Shown piece after piece: positions 43,021-52,343 of a stretch of DNA of 64,000 nt (its first letter is position 1; every line of letters starts with the position of its first letter). A program made the translations under genes and the position numbers. Source of the stretch: an archaeon (lineage in GTDB: Archaea; Nanobdellota; Nanobdellia; Pacearchaeales; GW2011-AR1); contig DAHWKL010000002.1 in the NCBI GenBank assembly GCA_027343665.1, forward strand, positions 173,386 through 237,385, read 5' to 3'. A model generated the notes under the pieces. That model had not been told where the DNA came from, made no database searches, and saw nothing but the letters and a program-made list of their open reading frames with translations.

Positions 43021-44502
43021 TTAAAGCATTCTTCTAGTGATTTTTCTCGCAAGATATGTCAAAATGGCAAACACTACAAAGAATATCCCAAATGTTGTTA
43101 ATTCAGAGGTTATTGAAGAAAATCCCAAACCAAAAAGTATGACTTTTTTGAAAGCTGAATCTAAAGCTATTAAAGGATTGAATATGGAAAGGCTCATGAA
43201 TGTGGAAGAGATATTCTCTATAGGGAATAATGTGTTCGAGAAGAAAAGAAAAACTCCTGCCGCAATCATAGAAGCAAAAATAACTGATTCCTCAGACCTG
43301 AAGACGTATCCTATGAACATGCCGACAAAAATGAAAGCTGTAAGGGATGCAAAAAGCACGGCGGCAAGTTCAAGCGGAACAGCAAAGAGATTTACATGAA
43401 GTATAAGGTACACTCCTGCAAAAACTAGTATGAATTGTATAAGAAGTATTATTAAGCAGGTCACATAAGTCGAAATTATGAACACCGGATCTTTCGAGGG
43501 GGTCATAAAATTCCTAAAGTAAGCTTTTGTCTTTTTCTCTTTCAAAACAAATGCCGATGAAAGAAGTATTGCACCAAAAAGTGCAATCAAAGCAAGAAGA
43601 ACAGGGGTCATATAATCAATTGTACTTGAGTTCTGGTTAAGGGGTCTGACACTTATTCCTATTGGTGAAACAATGTTTTGTGCGCTTGAAATGTTTTTTG
43701 ATTGGACTTTAGTCAAGATGGCATTGATGTTCCTTAAGGCAGAGGCTAAATCTCCTGAGACCCCTCCCTGGAATGAAGCAACATTTCCAAGAACAATAGA
43801 AACATTCTCATTATTGCTCTTCATTGAAGACAAGAGTGCAATTGTATTATTTATGTAAGATTTCTCATTGGAACTGTTTGCAAGAGAATAAGCAGTATTA
43901 AGATAGCTTATTGCGGTATCAAAATCGCTTACAGGGATGTTTAAACCAATAAGGGAACTCTGACTTTGGCTTAGATCTGAAGAGGCAGAATTCAGACTTA
44001 TCCTAGCTGAAGGAAGAACTGATTTAGTGAGATCTATAAGACTGATCAAATCCTGAACCGAAGCTTCACCTTCTTTTACGGATTGGTTATATACACTATT
44101 CTCCGCATTGTTTATGAGCGTTCCTGCAAGATTAAGTCTTGAATAATCCGCATAAAAAACGACGGAATCCCTGGTGAAATTCCCTGAAGAAGAGTTTGAA
44201 AAGATTGCACATATCTGTGATTCATCCAATTCGACAGAGTTTATGCAATCCGAAGACGAGGAATAATTCTTTATAATAAATCCGTTTTGCGAAAAGCCTG
44301 AGGCTATATTTTGAGAAAGGGTTGAAGAAGAATTGAAATGAACCCCAACGTAAACGCTAGAAAGCTGTGAAGAACTGAAAGCATATCCCGCAGCCAATAT
44401 TATAATAAGAGGTATCAGGATAATTATGACTGATGAGATTTTAGATCTGAAAAACATAAGAAGATCTTTCTTCACAAGAGCAGAAAAATTTCCGAAGATC
44501 AT
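43021..44502 (-). CDS. ABC-2 type exporter permease
   Basis: This is a 493-residue membrane protein with one N-terminal membrane segment (residues ~16-42), a large extracellular domain of about 270 residues rich in Ser and Asn, and five C-terminal segments. This is the ABC-2/ABCB-like layout of YhgE-type or drug-export permeases. The start overlaps the ATPase stop by four bases, so they are one transport system. The substrate is unknown. Confidence 0.85.
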   Translation of the reverse strand: MIFGNFSALVKKDLLMFFRSKISSVIIILIPLIIILAAGYAFSSSQLSSVYVGVHFNSSSTLSQNIASGFSQNGFIIKNYSSSSDCINSVELDESQICAIFSNSSSGNFTRDSVVFYADYSRLNLAGTLINNAENSVYNQSVKEGEASVQDLISLIDLTKSVLPSARISLNSASSDLSQSQSSLIGLNIPVSDFDTAISYLNTAYSLANSSNEKSYINNTIALLSSMKSNNENVSIVLGNVASFQGGVSGDLASALRNINAILTKVQSKNISSAQNIVSPIGISVRPLNQNSSTIDYMTPVLLALIALFGAILLSSAFVLKEKKTKAYFRNFMTPSKDPVFIISTYVTCLIILLIQFILVFAGVYLILHVNLFAVPLELAAVLFASLTAFIFVGMFIGYVFRSEESVIFASMIAAGVFLFFSNTLFPIENISSTFMSLSIFNPLIALDSAFKKVILFGLGFSSITSELTTFGIFFVVFAILTYLARKITRRML

Positions 44503-45404
44503 TTTTTCCTATCGGAAGAGTAGAACTCCTCAAGTTCCTCCTTAGTAATCATATCCTTTATGTTATCATCATCGCTCCAAAAAGTCTTGTTCGAGAATTC
44601 CTCCTCTTTCTTTTCCTGTTTTTCATTTTTTATTTCAGTTTTTTTCTCGACTGACTCTTGATATGTCTTTCTCCCTTTTTTGGAGAATATTTTCCTAAAA
44701 GCTCCGTCCAAATCCCCTACATGGTATTTGTCTTTTATATCGGAGGGGGAACCATGTTCAATGATTTTCTCATTGTATAGTATAGCGACCTTATCACATA
44801 TTTCTTCTGCTTCCTCAAGAAGTTGTGTTGTGAAAATTATGGTTGTTCCGTGTGAATTAATTTTCTTTATTAGTTTTATTATCTGATACCTCAAAAGCGG
44901 ATCAAGATCTGCAGTGGGCTCATCTAAGATAAGAACGCTTGGTTTATGAATAAGGGAACACGCAATATCAAGTCTTTTTTTCATGCCAAGGGATAAGTTT
45001 TTCGAAAGGATATCCTTCGCATCTATTAGATCAACGAAATGCATGAGGCCTTTTACGCGGGGTATGAGAACACCTTCCTTGACACTATAAAGATGCCCAA
45101 AATAGAAAAGATTCTCCTCCACTGTCAGGTTTTCATAAAAAGAGCCATCTTCTATTGCGAGCCCGAAAGATTTTTTTATGTTTTGTATATCCTTGAAAAT
45201 GCTCCTGTTGAAATAAAGAACTTTCCCAGCAGTCGGTTTATAAAAAGAAGCTATAATCTTCAGAATCGTCGATTTACCCTCTCCAGAAGCTCCTATTATT
45301 CCCGTGATTTTTCCCTCAGGGATTTCAAGGTTAACCGAGTCAAGAACGGTATTTTTGCCGAATCTTTTTGTCACCCCATTAAGTTGTATGAGCTTATCGT
45401 TCAT
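44499..45404 (-). CDS. ABC transporter ATP-binding protein
   Basis: This is a 301-residue ATPase with Walker A GASGEGKST, a signature-like LSLGMKKRL, Walker B SVLILDEPTADLDP, and a conserved His later. The C-terminal ~70 residues are a charged extension (IKNEKQEKKEEEFS) not found in standard ABC proteins. It pairs with the permease immediately downstream, forming an ABC-2 exporter. Confidence 0.92.
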   Translation of the reverse strand: MNDKLIQLNGVTKRFGKNTVLDSVNLEIPEGKITGIIGASGEGKSTILKIIASFYKPTAGKVLYFNRSIFKDIQNIKKSFGLAIEDGSFYENLTVEENLFYFGHLYSVKEGVLIPRVKGLMHFVDLIDAKDILSKNLSLGMKKRLDIACSLIHKPSVLILDEPTADLDPLLRYQIIKLIKKINSHGTTIIFTTQLLEEAEEICDKVAILYNEKIIEHGSPSDIKDKYHVGDLDGAFRKIFSKKGRKTYQESVEKKTEIKNEKQEKKEEEFSNKTFWSDDDNIKDMITKEELEEFYSSDRKK

Positions 45405-45493
45405 GAATTATTCAGGAAAAAAGCCTTTAATAGATTTTTGATAAAGCATCCGGTTCAGGAAGATTTTAAATATATTGTTCCCTAAATCTTTAA

Positions 45494-46021
45494 ATGGAAA
45501 AAAATGAAGAATTCACTGCACACCTCCTTGGAAATAGCCTATCAAGTAACTCAAAAAAAGCTTACACCTTCCTGAAAGATAATTTCTTAGGAGAGATGAG
45601 GAACGATAAAGTGTTTTATTCAGTTTATGAAGGACTTTTCATGCTGAGAAAAAAAGGGATGAAGATAGTCTGTGGGAAAAAACAATTGAATGAAAACGAA
45701 GCTATTCAGAAGTTCTCAAGAATAGAGAAAAATTTCCTGTTAAAGTCTAAGATTTATGAAGATCTCAGATTGAAAGGAATGGTTCTTAAATCGGGAATGA
45801 AATACGGGGCTGATTTCTCAGTATATGAAAAAGGGAAAAAACCCGGAAGAGATCATTCGTCATGGCTGCTTTCTGCAGAAAAAAGTTCGGATCAGCTAAA
45901 GATAAAAGATTTCATACTGAAGAACAGAGTAGCCAATTCAACTAAAAAAAAGACAATCCTTGCCATAGAAAATGGGGAAGGGGACATGATTTATTATGAA
46001 GTGATTTGGAAAAGATTCTGA
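45494..46021 (+). CDS. endA: tRNA-splicing endonuclease
   Basis: This is a 175-residue archaeal EndA of the short homodimer/homotetramer type. The catalytic triad is visible as Tyr in GMKYGADFSVY, His in RDHSSWLL and Lys in VANSTKKKTILAI. It cleaves the bulge-helix-bulge of intron-containing tRNA. It starts a run of information-processing genes on the + strand. None of the four tRNAs in this window shows an intron. Confidence 0.93.
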   Translation: MEKNEEFTAHLLGNSLSSNSKKAYTFLKDNFLGEMRNDKVFYSVYEGLFMLRKKGMKIVCGKKQLNENEAIQKFSRIEKNFLLKSKIYEDLRLKGMVLKSGMKYGADFSVYEKGKKPGRDHSSWLLSAEKSSDQLKIKDFILKNRVANSTKKKTILAIENGEGDMIYYEVIWKRF

Positions 46022-46062
46022 ATCTTAAAAACATTTATAATTGAACATAAATTATTCTTTTT

Positions 46063-46983
46063 ATGCCCATAAATGATGCTGAAGCCGTTAAAAAAAGAAT
46101 CTTAAATTTCCTTGAAAGGAATGGGGCTAGCCTTCCGGTCCATATAGCAAAAGAAGCCGGGATGGACATGATTTTTACATCAGCTTTCCTTTCTGAATTA
46201 ATTTCCCATGATAAAATAAAAGTTTCCGATATGAAAATTGGGACAAGCCCTCTTTACTTCATTCCCGGAAATGAATCCGGACTTGAAAAATTCTCGGATT
46301 ATCTTAAAGGAAAGGAAAGAGAAGCTTTTAATATACTAAAAAAAGAAAATTTTCTTGAAGATCAAAGGCAAGAGCCAGCAATAAGAATCGCTCTGAGAAG
46401 TCTTAAGGATTTTGCAAAACCATTCGAAAAAGATGGGAAACTCATTTGGAGATATTATCTAATCAACGAGGATAAATATATTACCTCACAGGAAAAAGTT
46501 TTGGGAGCAAAACCCGATATTTCAATCAAGAAAGAAGAGGTAATTAAAGAGGAAATTGAAATACCCGAGGTGTATAGGCTGGAGATTGAGGGGCCAAAAG
46601 CAGAAATTCATGAAGAAGAAATCCGCCCAAAGAAAAAAGTCCAGAAGAAGAAATCAATACCAAAAAAAGCAAGCAAGGAAAAAAGTGATAAATTTTTCAA
46701 TAAAGTTAAAGAGTTCATTATCAAAAATGGGTTTGAGATACTAGATATATTGAGTTTCAACAAGAAAGATCTTTTATTAAAAGTGAAAAAGGATGAAAAC
46801 GAAAGCATAATTGTGGCTTATAATAAAAAGAAAATAAGTGAAAAAGATCTCCTTGATGCTTACAAAAAAGCCGCAACTTACGGGCTGAATTATTCAGTAT
46901 TCTCTCTTGGTGAAACGCCTAAAAAAATGAAAGGTTTGATTGACGCCATGAAGAAGATGGATTCATTCGAAAAGATTGAATAA
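46063..46983 (+). CDS. Winged-helix and nuclease-fold-like protein
   Basis: This is a 306-residue protein. An N-terminal winged-helix domain (residues 1-75, MPINDAEAVKKRILNFLERN) is followed by a second helical part, a lysine/glutamate-rich linker (~160-210), and a C-terminal alpha/beta domain (EILDILSFNKKDLLLKVKK) resembling a restriction-endonuclease-like fold without clear catalytic motif. It follows endA by 41 bases and precedes eS17, suggesting a link to RNA or DNA processing. Exact role unknown. Confidence 0.6.
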   Translation: MPINDAEAVKKRILNFLERNGASLPVHIAKEAGMDMIFTSAFLSELISHDKIKVSDMKIGTSPLYFIPGNESGLEKFSDYLKGKEREAFNILKKENFLEDQRQEPAIRIALRSLKDFAKPFEKDGKLIWRYYLINEDKYITSQEKVLGAKPDISIKKEEVIKEEIEIPEVYRLEIEGPKAEIHEEEIRPKKKVQKKKSIPKKASKEKSDKFFNKVKEFIIKNGFEILDILSFNKKDLLLKVKKDENESIIVAYNKKKISEKDLLDAYKKAATYGLNYSVFSLGETPKKMKGLIDAMKKMDSFEKIE

Positions 46984-47028
46984 TCGGCCAACAACAAGGT
47001 TTAAAAAAGGAGTTTTGTAATTCTAATT

Positions 47029-47235
47029 ATGGGAAAGATAAAATCAAAGCAGGTCAAAAGGGCTTCACACGAGCTTATGGAAAACGGGATAGAATTTCAC
47101 GAAGATTTTGAAAAAAACAAGATAATTCTGGGTAAAGAGATGCCCTCAAAGAAGATGAGGAACAAGATGGCCGGTTATTTATCTAGATTTGTAAAGCACA
47201 AGAATAAAGAAGCGGAAAAATTAGAAGTCAAATAA
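47029..47235 (+). CDS. rps17e: Small ribosomal subunit protein eS17
   Basis: This is a 68-residue ribosomal protein of archaeal/eukaryotic type. It has the family's opening MGKIKSKQVKRASHELMENG and the conserved PSKKMRNKMAGYLSRFVKH. Length is normal for archaea. It is followed by tRNA-Met. Confidence 0.93.
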   Translation: MGKIKSKQVKRASHELMENGIEFHEDFEKNKIILGKEMPSKKMRNKMAGYLSRFVKHKNKEAEKLEVK

Positions 47236-47307
47236 GGCTGCACTCTTTTTGAAAATCCTTTTAAACTAATTGCTTTTCATAAGTTTATTAAAACAGAAAG
47301 ATGTTTT

Positions 47308-47379
47308 GGCTCTGTAGCTCAGTGTCAGAGCGCTGCTCTCATGAGGCAGAGGTCGGGAGTTAAATTCTCCTCAGAGCCA
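47308..47379 (+). tRNA. tRNA-Met (anticodon CAU), elongator or Ile2 type
   Basis: This 72-nt cloverleaf has acceptor GGCTCTG/CAGAGCC, anticodon stem CTGCT/GGCAG around CTCATGA, and discriminator A. It lacks the three G-C pairs in the anticodon stem and the A1-U72 pair of archaeal initiators, so it is an elongator or a CAU isoleucine tRNA. The T loop is TTAAATT instead of the TTC form, and the D loop is AGTGTCA, with U at 19. Confidence 0.92.
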
Positions 47380-47487
47380 TTTTTGATAACCATTTTTGCA
47401 AGAATAGATCACAAAACACTGATAAAAAATTAAAAACAAAAATTAAATCTCTCCAACCAAAAAGATTCTTTAAGTTATTTTAGAAGT

Positions 47488-47691
47488 TTACTTTTTCTTC
47501 TTTTTAGTTGTTTTCTTTTTAGTCATTCTTCTAGCTTTTTTAACGGGCTTCATTCGAGCTGTTTTCCTTTTTACAGTCCTTCTGGACCTTGAAGACCCAG
47601 AAATTTTTTTAGATTTCATGACTGATTTTTTCTTAACAGCCCTGCCTTTCCTTACCACTATTTTTAAACCTCTTTTTAATTTTCTTACCAA
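47488..47691 (-). CDS. Lysine/arginine-rich basic protein
   Basis: This is a 67-residue protein, more than half Lys, Arg, Ser and Thr, ending in a run of lysines. The composition resembles histone H1-like or ribosomal-tail-like proteins and suggests nonspecific nucleic-acid binding. The gene is followed by a long AT-rich space. No family can be named. Confidence 0.55.
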   Translation of the reverse strand: MVRKLKRGLKIVVRKGRAVKKKSVMKSKKISGSSRSRRTVKRKTARMKPVKKARRMTKKKTTKKKKK

Positions 47692-47851
47692 ACTACGTTT
47701 GGTTCAGCTTGAAAAATCCATTTTTCCAAACTGTTGCAAAAATAATGATGAATTTATTTAAATATCTTTTTATTTTTCAAAAAATTCCATGGAAAAATTC
47801 AAAGGAAATTTATTTTGTCGACGGAAAAATAATTTTTTATTAATTTGATAA

Positions 47852-47882
47852 TTACACAAAATTTTTCAAAAAATTTGTGTAA
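47852..47882. terminator. Long AT-rich inverted repeat near the YjbQ gene end
   Basis: TTACACAAAATTTTT and its near-perfect reverse complement surround a single-base centre (14 of 15 pairs). It lies 9 bases before the 3' end of the YjbQ-type gene (minus strand) and probably terminates its transcript. The rest of 47692-47891 is AT-rich without a recognisable gene. Confidence 0.5.
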
Positions 47883-47891
47883 AAAGTGTGA

Positions 47892-48305
47892 TCACTCGCC
47901 CAAAACTTTTATCAAAATGTTTTTACTCCTTTCACCGTCGAACTCTGCATAGAAGATTTCTTCCCATCTGCCTAGTTCAAGCTCAAAGTTCTGGACAGAA
48001 ACAACTACTTCACGCCCCATAATGGTTCTCCATAAGTGGGAAAATCCGTTATCTTCACCAGTCAAGTGATGATGATAATTAAAATCTCGTGGTGCAAGTT
48101 TCTCTAAGAACTCTTTAAAGTCATCTATTAACCCTTGTTCATTGTCATTTATATAAACAGATGATGTTACATGCATTGGATTAACAAGAACTATTCCGTC
48201 TTGGACTCCGGATTCCTTCACGGCTTGCCTTACCAAATCAGTAATCCTCACAAAATCTAGTTTCTTCTTGGTTTTGATGGTTATTTTTTTTGAGTATACT
48301 ACCAT
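47892..48305 (-). CDS. YjbQ family protein (UPF0047)
   Basis: This is a 137-residue protein with NPMHVTSSVYINDNEQGL, FNYHHHLTGEDNGFSHLW and the closing GRWEEIFYAEFDGERS. All are conserved in the YjbQ family, whose members form trimers and show secondary thiamine-phosphate synthase activity. The histidines are metal or phosphate ligands. It is downstream of a tRNA-Cys gene on the same strand. Confidence 0.92.
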   Translation of the reverse strand: MVVYSKKITIKTKKKLDFVRITDLVRQAVKESGVQDGIVLVNPMHVTSSVYINDNEQGLIDDFKEFLEKLAPRDFNYHHHLTGEDNGFSHLWRTIMGREVVVSVQNFELELGRWEEIFYAEFDGERSKNILIKVLGE

Positions 48306-48464
48306 TTTTTGTTAAATGACCGGCACAGCCGTGATCCGTGCCGGTCTGCCATTTCTACAAATCGAAATGACTATGAACCGGATAAACCTCCATGATTTCA
48401 TCCGCACTTGTGAACTCAGTTTTTCTTCTGCAGTATATATTTTCTTCTGAAAAGAAAATTCTGA

Positions 48465-48536
48465 AGCGGAGGGCGGGAGTCGAACCCGCACAAATTCGCT
48501 CTGCAGGCGAACGCAGTGCCGTTGTGCCACCTCCGC
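48465..48536 (-). tRNA. tRNA-Cys (anticodon GCA)
   Basis: This 72-nt cloverleaf has acceptor GCGGAGG/CCTCCGC, anticodon stem TTCGC/GCGAA around CTGCAGA, T arm GCGGG-TTCGACT-CCCGC, and discriminator U, the identity base for cysteine. There is no encoded CCA or intron. Confidence 0.95.
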
Positions 48537-48645
48537 ATGAAAAAATGATAAGTAAAATCTATTTAAAGATTGTCCTAAGAAAAGTTAGCAACTCCGAATT
48601 TTCTCAAAGCACAAGCTTTAAAAAAGAGCCTCACAAATAAATAAC

Positions 48646-49014
48646 ATGGCAAAAAAATCCAACAGTGGAATTGAAAAACCAAAAGAAAAAGCTGAAAAAC
48701 CGAAAGAAAAGATATCCCAGCCAGAATACGAGAAAAAAGTCAAGGAACTTGGAAAATCGGGTTTAACCTCTGAAAAAATAGGCCAAAAACTCAAAGATGA
48801 AGGGATACATCCAAAGGAATATTCAGGGAAAATTTCAGAAATTTTGGGAGAAACACACACAAACCCTGACCTGAAAAATGTAGAGAAAAAACTGGAAAGA
48901 ATTGAAAATCACTATAAAAAGAATCCGCAGGATAAGAGAGCCAAAAGAGAAAAAGACAGGGTCTTCTCTCAGGCCAGAAGAATAAAAAAATATCTAGGCA
49001 TGGACTTGAAATAA
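48646..49014 (+). CDS. rps15: Small ribosomal subunit protein uS15
   Basis: This is a 122-residue protein. A basic N-terminal extension of ~24 residues precedes the uS15 core: EKKVKELGKSGLTSEKIG, GIHPKEYSGKISEILGE and the helical KKLERIENHYKKNPQDKRAK. The C-terminal part is shorter and more divergent than in most archaea. The recJ gene follows 28 bases later, a pairing conserved in archaea, which supports the call. Confidence 0.85.
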   Translation: MAKKSNSGIEKPKEKAEKPKEKISQPEYEKKVKELGKSGLTSEKIGQKLKDEGIHPKEYSGKISEILGETHTNPDLKNVEKKLERIENHYKKNPQDKRAKREKDRVFSQARRIKKYLGMDLK

Positions 49015-49042
49015 CGCGGATCCTTCTTTTGAAAATTGAAAA

Positions 49043-50416
49043 ATGAGGAGTGAGAATCTTGATTTGCTTTTGAAAGAAACTGTTGAGTCTTTTCTCGAAA
49101 AAATAAAAGGGGAAAATATTGAGGTTATAAGCCATTTTGACAGCGATGGTATAACCTCTGCTGCAATAATGGCCCAATCGCTAAAAAGACTCGATCAGAA
49201 ATTCTCACTCAAAATAATAAAAAGCCTGACGGGAGAATTTATACATTCACTTGAAAAAGACAGGATAATCGTTTTTTTGGATCTGGCTTCCGGAAGTTTA
49301 AAAAATATCAAGGAAGCTAGACTCAAGAAAGTCTTCATAATTGACCATCATGAAATCAAAGCAGAAGACATTCCGGAAAACGTAGAAATTGTAAATCCTG
49401 AACTTTGCGAAAAACAAAAGATTTCTTCAGCTGGGCTCACTTACCTTTTTTGCAAGAAAATTGATGAAAGAAATAAGGAATTTGCAAAACTGGCTGTCGT
49501 TGGTATGATAGGAGATATGCTTGACAAAGAGATAGGCGAGTTAAACTACGGAATACTTGAGGATGGAGAGATACAGAAAAAAAGAGGTCTTTTGATATAC
49601 CCCTCCACCAGACCCATAAATAAAGTCCTTGAGTTTTCTTCAAGCCCCATAATACCGGGAGTCACGGGAGACTCAATCGGGGTGTCTGAATTGTTAAGAG
49701 AATCCGGATTAAAACCAGAAAATGGAAAATATAAAAATCTGGTGGATTTGACTGAAGAGGAAATGGAAAGACTTGTGACTTCTATAATTCTCAGAAATCC
49801 AAAAAAGAAACACAAAGATCTCATAGGAGATCTTTTTTTAATTAAGATTTTTGGAAAATTAGAAGATGCAAGGGAAATTTCAGCAAAAATAAATGCTTGT
49901 TCAAGGAATGGTAGACCGGATGTATCTTTGGGTTTTTGTTTAGAAAATCTTGAGGCAAAAAAGAAAGCCGAATCTATTCACACAAAGTATAGACAGCAAC
50001 TGATAGCGGGAATAAAGTATGCACAGACTGGAGATAAGATAAGCGGAAAAGGATATGTAATAATTAATGCAAAAGACAAAATAAAAGATACAATGATAGG
50101 AACAGTATCAAGTATAATTGCAAATTCCCCGGGTTATGAAGAGGGAACTGTTATAATAGGAATGAGCTATGATGGGGGTAGGAAAATAAAGGTCTCGGCA
50201 AGAAATGTCGGAAAAGAAGGCAGAAATCTTAAAGAACTTCTTTCAGAGGTTATGGAATCATTCGAAGGAGAAGTGGGTGGACACCACTCAGCGGCAGGAT
50301 GCATAATTGATATGGATGACGAAGAAGAGTTCATAGAAAATATAAAAAAACATCTTGAGATCGAAGTTGTGAGAGTTGGGAGGGAAACAATTCCTTCTCC
50401 AGATCCCGACATTTAA
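49043..50416 (+). CDS. Archaeal RecJ-like DHH/DHHA1 exonuclease
   Basis: This 457-residue protein has DHH motifs ISHFDSDGITSA, LDLASG, IIDHHEI and the DHHA1 motif GEVGGHHSAAGC. It resembles archaeal RecJ/GAN, which degrades ssDNA or RNA and associates with the replicative complex or tRNA processing. It is located directly after uS15. It is the longest of the three DHH proteins in the window. Confidence 0.88.
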   Translation: MRSENLDLLLKETVESFLEKIKGENIEVISHFDSDGITSAAIMAQSLKRLDQKFSLKIIKSLTGEFIHSLEKDRIIVFLDLASGSLKNIKEARLKKVFIIDHHEIKAEDIPENVEIVNPELCEKQKISSAGLTYLFCKKIDERNKEFAKLAVVGMIGDMLDKEIGELNYGILEDGEIQKKRGLLIYPSTRPINKVLEFSSSPIIPGVTGDSIGVSELLRESGLKPENGKYKNLVDLTEEEMERLVTSIILRNPKKKHKDLIGDLFLIKIFGKLEDAREISAKINACSRNGRPDVSLGFCLENLEAKKKAESIHTKYRQQLIAGIKYAQTGDKISGKGYVIINAKDKIKDTMIGTVSSIIANSPGYEEGTVIIGMSYDGGRKIKVSARNVGKEGRNLKELLSEVMESFEGEVGGHHSAAGCIIDMDDEEEFIENIKKHLEIEVVRVGRETIPSPDPDI

Positions 50417-50421
50417 AAAGC

Positions 50422-50946
50422 TCAAGCGCACCCTGAAGCTATATCTGATGTACAGATTGGAAGATTATTTATTGTATCAACAGCACCACACTGAACATTA
50501 GATATCTTTGGAGCTATCTGAACCTCCGTCGGAGTTTCTAAAAAACCATTAAAGCAATAAGTCCTTTCGGACTCATTTCCCGGAGCCGCAACCCCTGAAT
50601 TCAGATTTTTTGAGTTATAATAAGAAACATTTGTAATATTCTTGGTTGTACTAAACAGATAAAAAGATTTGGAAGACGTCGTGCTGGAAACTGAAACTAG
50701 GATAGAATCAAGAGGAAGATCGTTTCTCGAAATAGAGATTATCGTTTCATTTGTCCATGGATAATAACAGGTATACTCAGAATTCAGGGTAAGTTTTCCT
50801 TCAAGATTGTTGCATGAACCTGCATTGTTGAGATTAGTTCGGGTAAAATTTATTACTGCGGCCCCGATCGCCGAAGCTGCGCCAACAGTCAGTAAAATCA
50901 AAAGAACTGTGCTCACCACCTGACTTAAACCATTTTTTTGGACCAT
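50422..50946 (-). CDS. Archaeal type IV pilin-like protein
   Basis: This 174-residue protein starts with a short basic segment and a long hydrophobic helix (GLSQVVSTVLLILLTVGAAS), the class III signal/pilin form processed by a prepilin peptidase. The rest is Ser/Thr/Asn-rich with several cysteines, which is typical of an exported subunit. The downstream neighbour is a similar pilin, one base away, so they are a pair, probably parts of one pilus or surface filament. Confidence 0.8.
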   Translation of the reverse strand: MVQKNGLSQVVSTVLLILLTVGAASAIGAAVINFTRTNLNNAGSCNNLEGKLTLNSEYTCYYPWTNETIISISRNDLPLDSILVSVSSTTSSKSFYLFSTTKNITNVSYYNSKNLNSGVAAPGNESERTYCFNGFLETPTEVQIAPKISNVQCGAVDTINNLPICTSDIASGCA

Positions 50947-50947
50947 C

Positions 50948-51415
50948 TTAACTCAAGGAAACTTCTTTACCTTGATTTTGACATGTATAAGTTTGGTCGC
51001 CGTTTGATTTAGTTTGCCCAATCAAAACAGGGATTATTGTAAGACTTGTAGAACTGCCCAAGTCCAAAGATCCGCTATAAGTCTTGCCGGAATTCAAACC
51101 GTATTTAGGCCAATTGGAATCATTTGAACCAACAACAATTGTATCCGAAGTTCCGGCTCCGGAAAGCTGAGCTTTGAATTGATATATTGCAACATTGCCA
51201 GTATTGGAAAGATAAATCTCTCCGGGGCTTCCTGAAGAATAAGTTGCATCAAATTGAACATTATTACAGACCAGTTCGACATTTTGCCCGTTGAATTTGG
51301 TTATGGCTTCTTGGGTTATACCTTTGAGCCATAAAAAAACTATAAGTCCCAAAACAATGACAATAGCAACTAAAAGAACAGTAGCAATTACAGGTGACAA
51401 TCCCTCTTTTTTCAT
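50948..51415 (-). CDS. Archaeal type IV pilin-like protein
   Basis: This 155-residue protein has the archaeal pilin opening GLSPVIATVLLVAIVIVLGL. The remaining domain is beta-rich, with NTGNVAIYQFKAQLSG typical of such subunits and two cysteines near the end. It is encoded immediately upstream of the second pilin on the same transcript. Confidence 0.87.
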   Translation of the reverse strand: MKKEGLSPVIATVLLVAIVIVLGLIVFLWLKGITQEAITKFNGQNVELVCNNVQFDATYSSGSPGEIYLSNTGNVAIYQFKAQLSGAGTSDTIVVGSNDSNWPKYGLNSGKTYSGSLDLGSSTSLTIIPVLIGQTKSNGDQTYTCQNQGKEVSLS

Positions 51416-51492
51416 TTCATTTAAAGGTAATCCGCATTTTTAAATTTAGCCCCGATAAAAATTCTAGTTCAAACTATAAGATGGCGATTCTT

Positions 51493-52014
51493 TCAACCAC
51501 TAAGAACAAATGACTGGGATCCATCATTATATCTGATAAGATAGTATAGATTTTCACCGGGGTAAAAAGTGAAATTGTATGAGATATTATCCACTGTTAA
51601 AGTCACATTATTTGTTCCGGAAAAGAGATAGCCTTTCTGGAAAATGCCGATGTTTTCAACAGGAGAATTCCCTGAACCAGTATTAACACTGAGGGTTGTA
51701 CCCGAAACTAGATTTCCTGATAATATAACGGCTGATGAATTTCCATAAAGGAAGAAAGTATTTTTATCAAGTCCGGTCTCATTTATGTAATATTTGGAAA
51801 AATTCAGGAATATCTCAGTCTGATTATAAGATGAGATCTGGTTGCGGGAAAAATAATCCATCAAACTGGCGATTTCTGTATTAATACTCCCTTGTTCTTC
51901 TGAGAGTTTTGGAGCTGAAGTATAAGAAATATTATTTGACAAAGTGATAAAACTTATGAAAATCGTCGCAAGGATGATCACTGCAATAAAATAAAATTGG
52001 CCTTTTTTGCTCAT
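51493..52014 (-). CDS. Exported pilin-related or surface protein
   Basis: This is a 173-residue protein with a hydrophobic N-terminus (KKGQFYFIAVIILATIFISF) followed by a polar, Ser/Asn/Thr-rich extracellular domain. The KKGQ start is frequent in archaeal pseudopilin-like proteins. It lies upstream of the two pilins on the same strand, and all three may belong to one filament or surface assembly. No catalytic motif. Confidence 0.65.
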   Translation of the reverse strand: MSKKGQFYFIAVIILATIFISFITLSNNISYTSAPKLSEEQGSINTEIASLMDYFSRNQISSYNQTEIFLNFSKYYINETGLDKNTFFLYGNSSAVILSGNLVSGTTLSVNTGSGNSPVENIGIFQKGYLFSGTNNVTLTVDNISYNFTFYPGENLYYLIRYNDGSQSFVLSG

Positions 52015-52089
52015 ATTAACTTAATGATAAAAAGGATTTGGACTTATATAATTATTGAATTGCAGGCAAGACAAATTGCAAAGAAAATC

Positions 52090-52322
52090 TTAAGAAAAGC
52101 TCCCTTTGAAATCCCTCAGCTTTGCGACCCGCTAAGCACCCAAGCAAATGTTTAGGGCTGCTCCGATCAAGGCCTGACCCGATTCGCAAATGCAGGATCA
52201 AAGCGGACAAAGTGTCAATGGAAAGTCAAAGACCTTTCATAAGACCTCAAAACTTTTTGTCCGTCGTCTGCCATAAAGCCCGTTTGCATATGGGAAGGGG
52301 CTGGCTTCCCGACCAAGCCTGC
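52090..52322 (-). ncRNA. Signal recognition particle RNA (7S)
   Basis: The region contains the universally conserved SRP RNA helix 8 pattern on the minus strand: GGGTCAGG (52173-52180) and AGCAGCCC (52155-52162), which form the asymmetric/symmetric loops bound by SRP54. Surrounding sequence has long complementary stretches suited to helix 5, and the 350-bp space has no open frame. A TATA box lies at the expected distance upstream. The 5' and 3' ends given are approximate. The apical loop is unusual: CC-TTGATC-GG instead of CCC-GGAA-GGG. Confidence 0.75.
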
Positions 52323-52343
52323 AAAAATAAAGATTAAGGAGAG

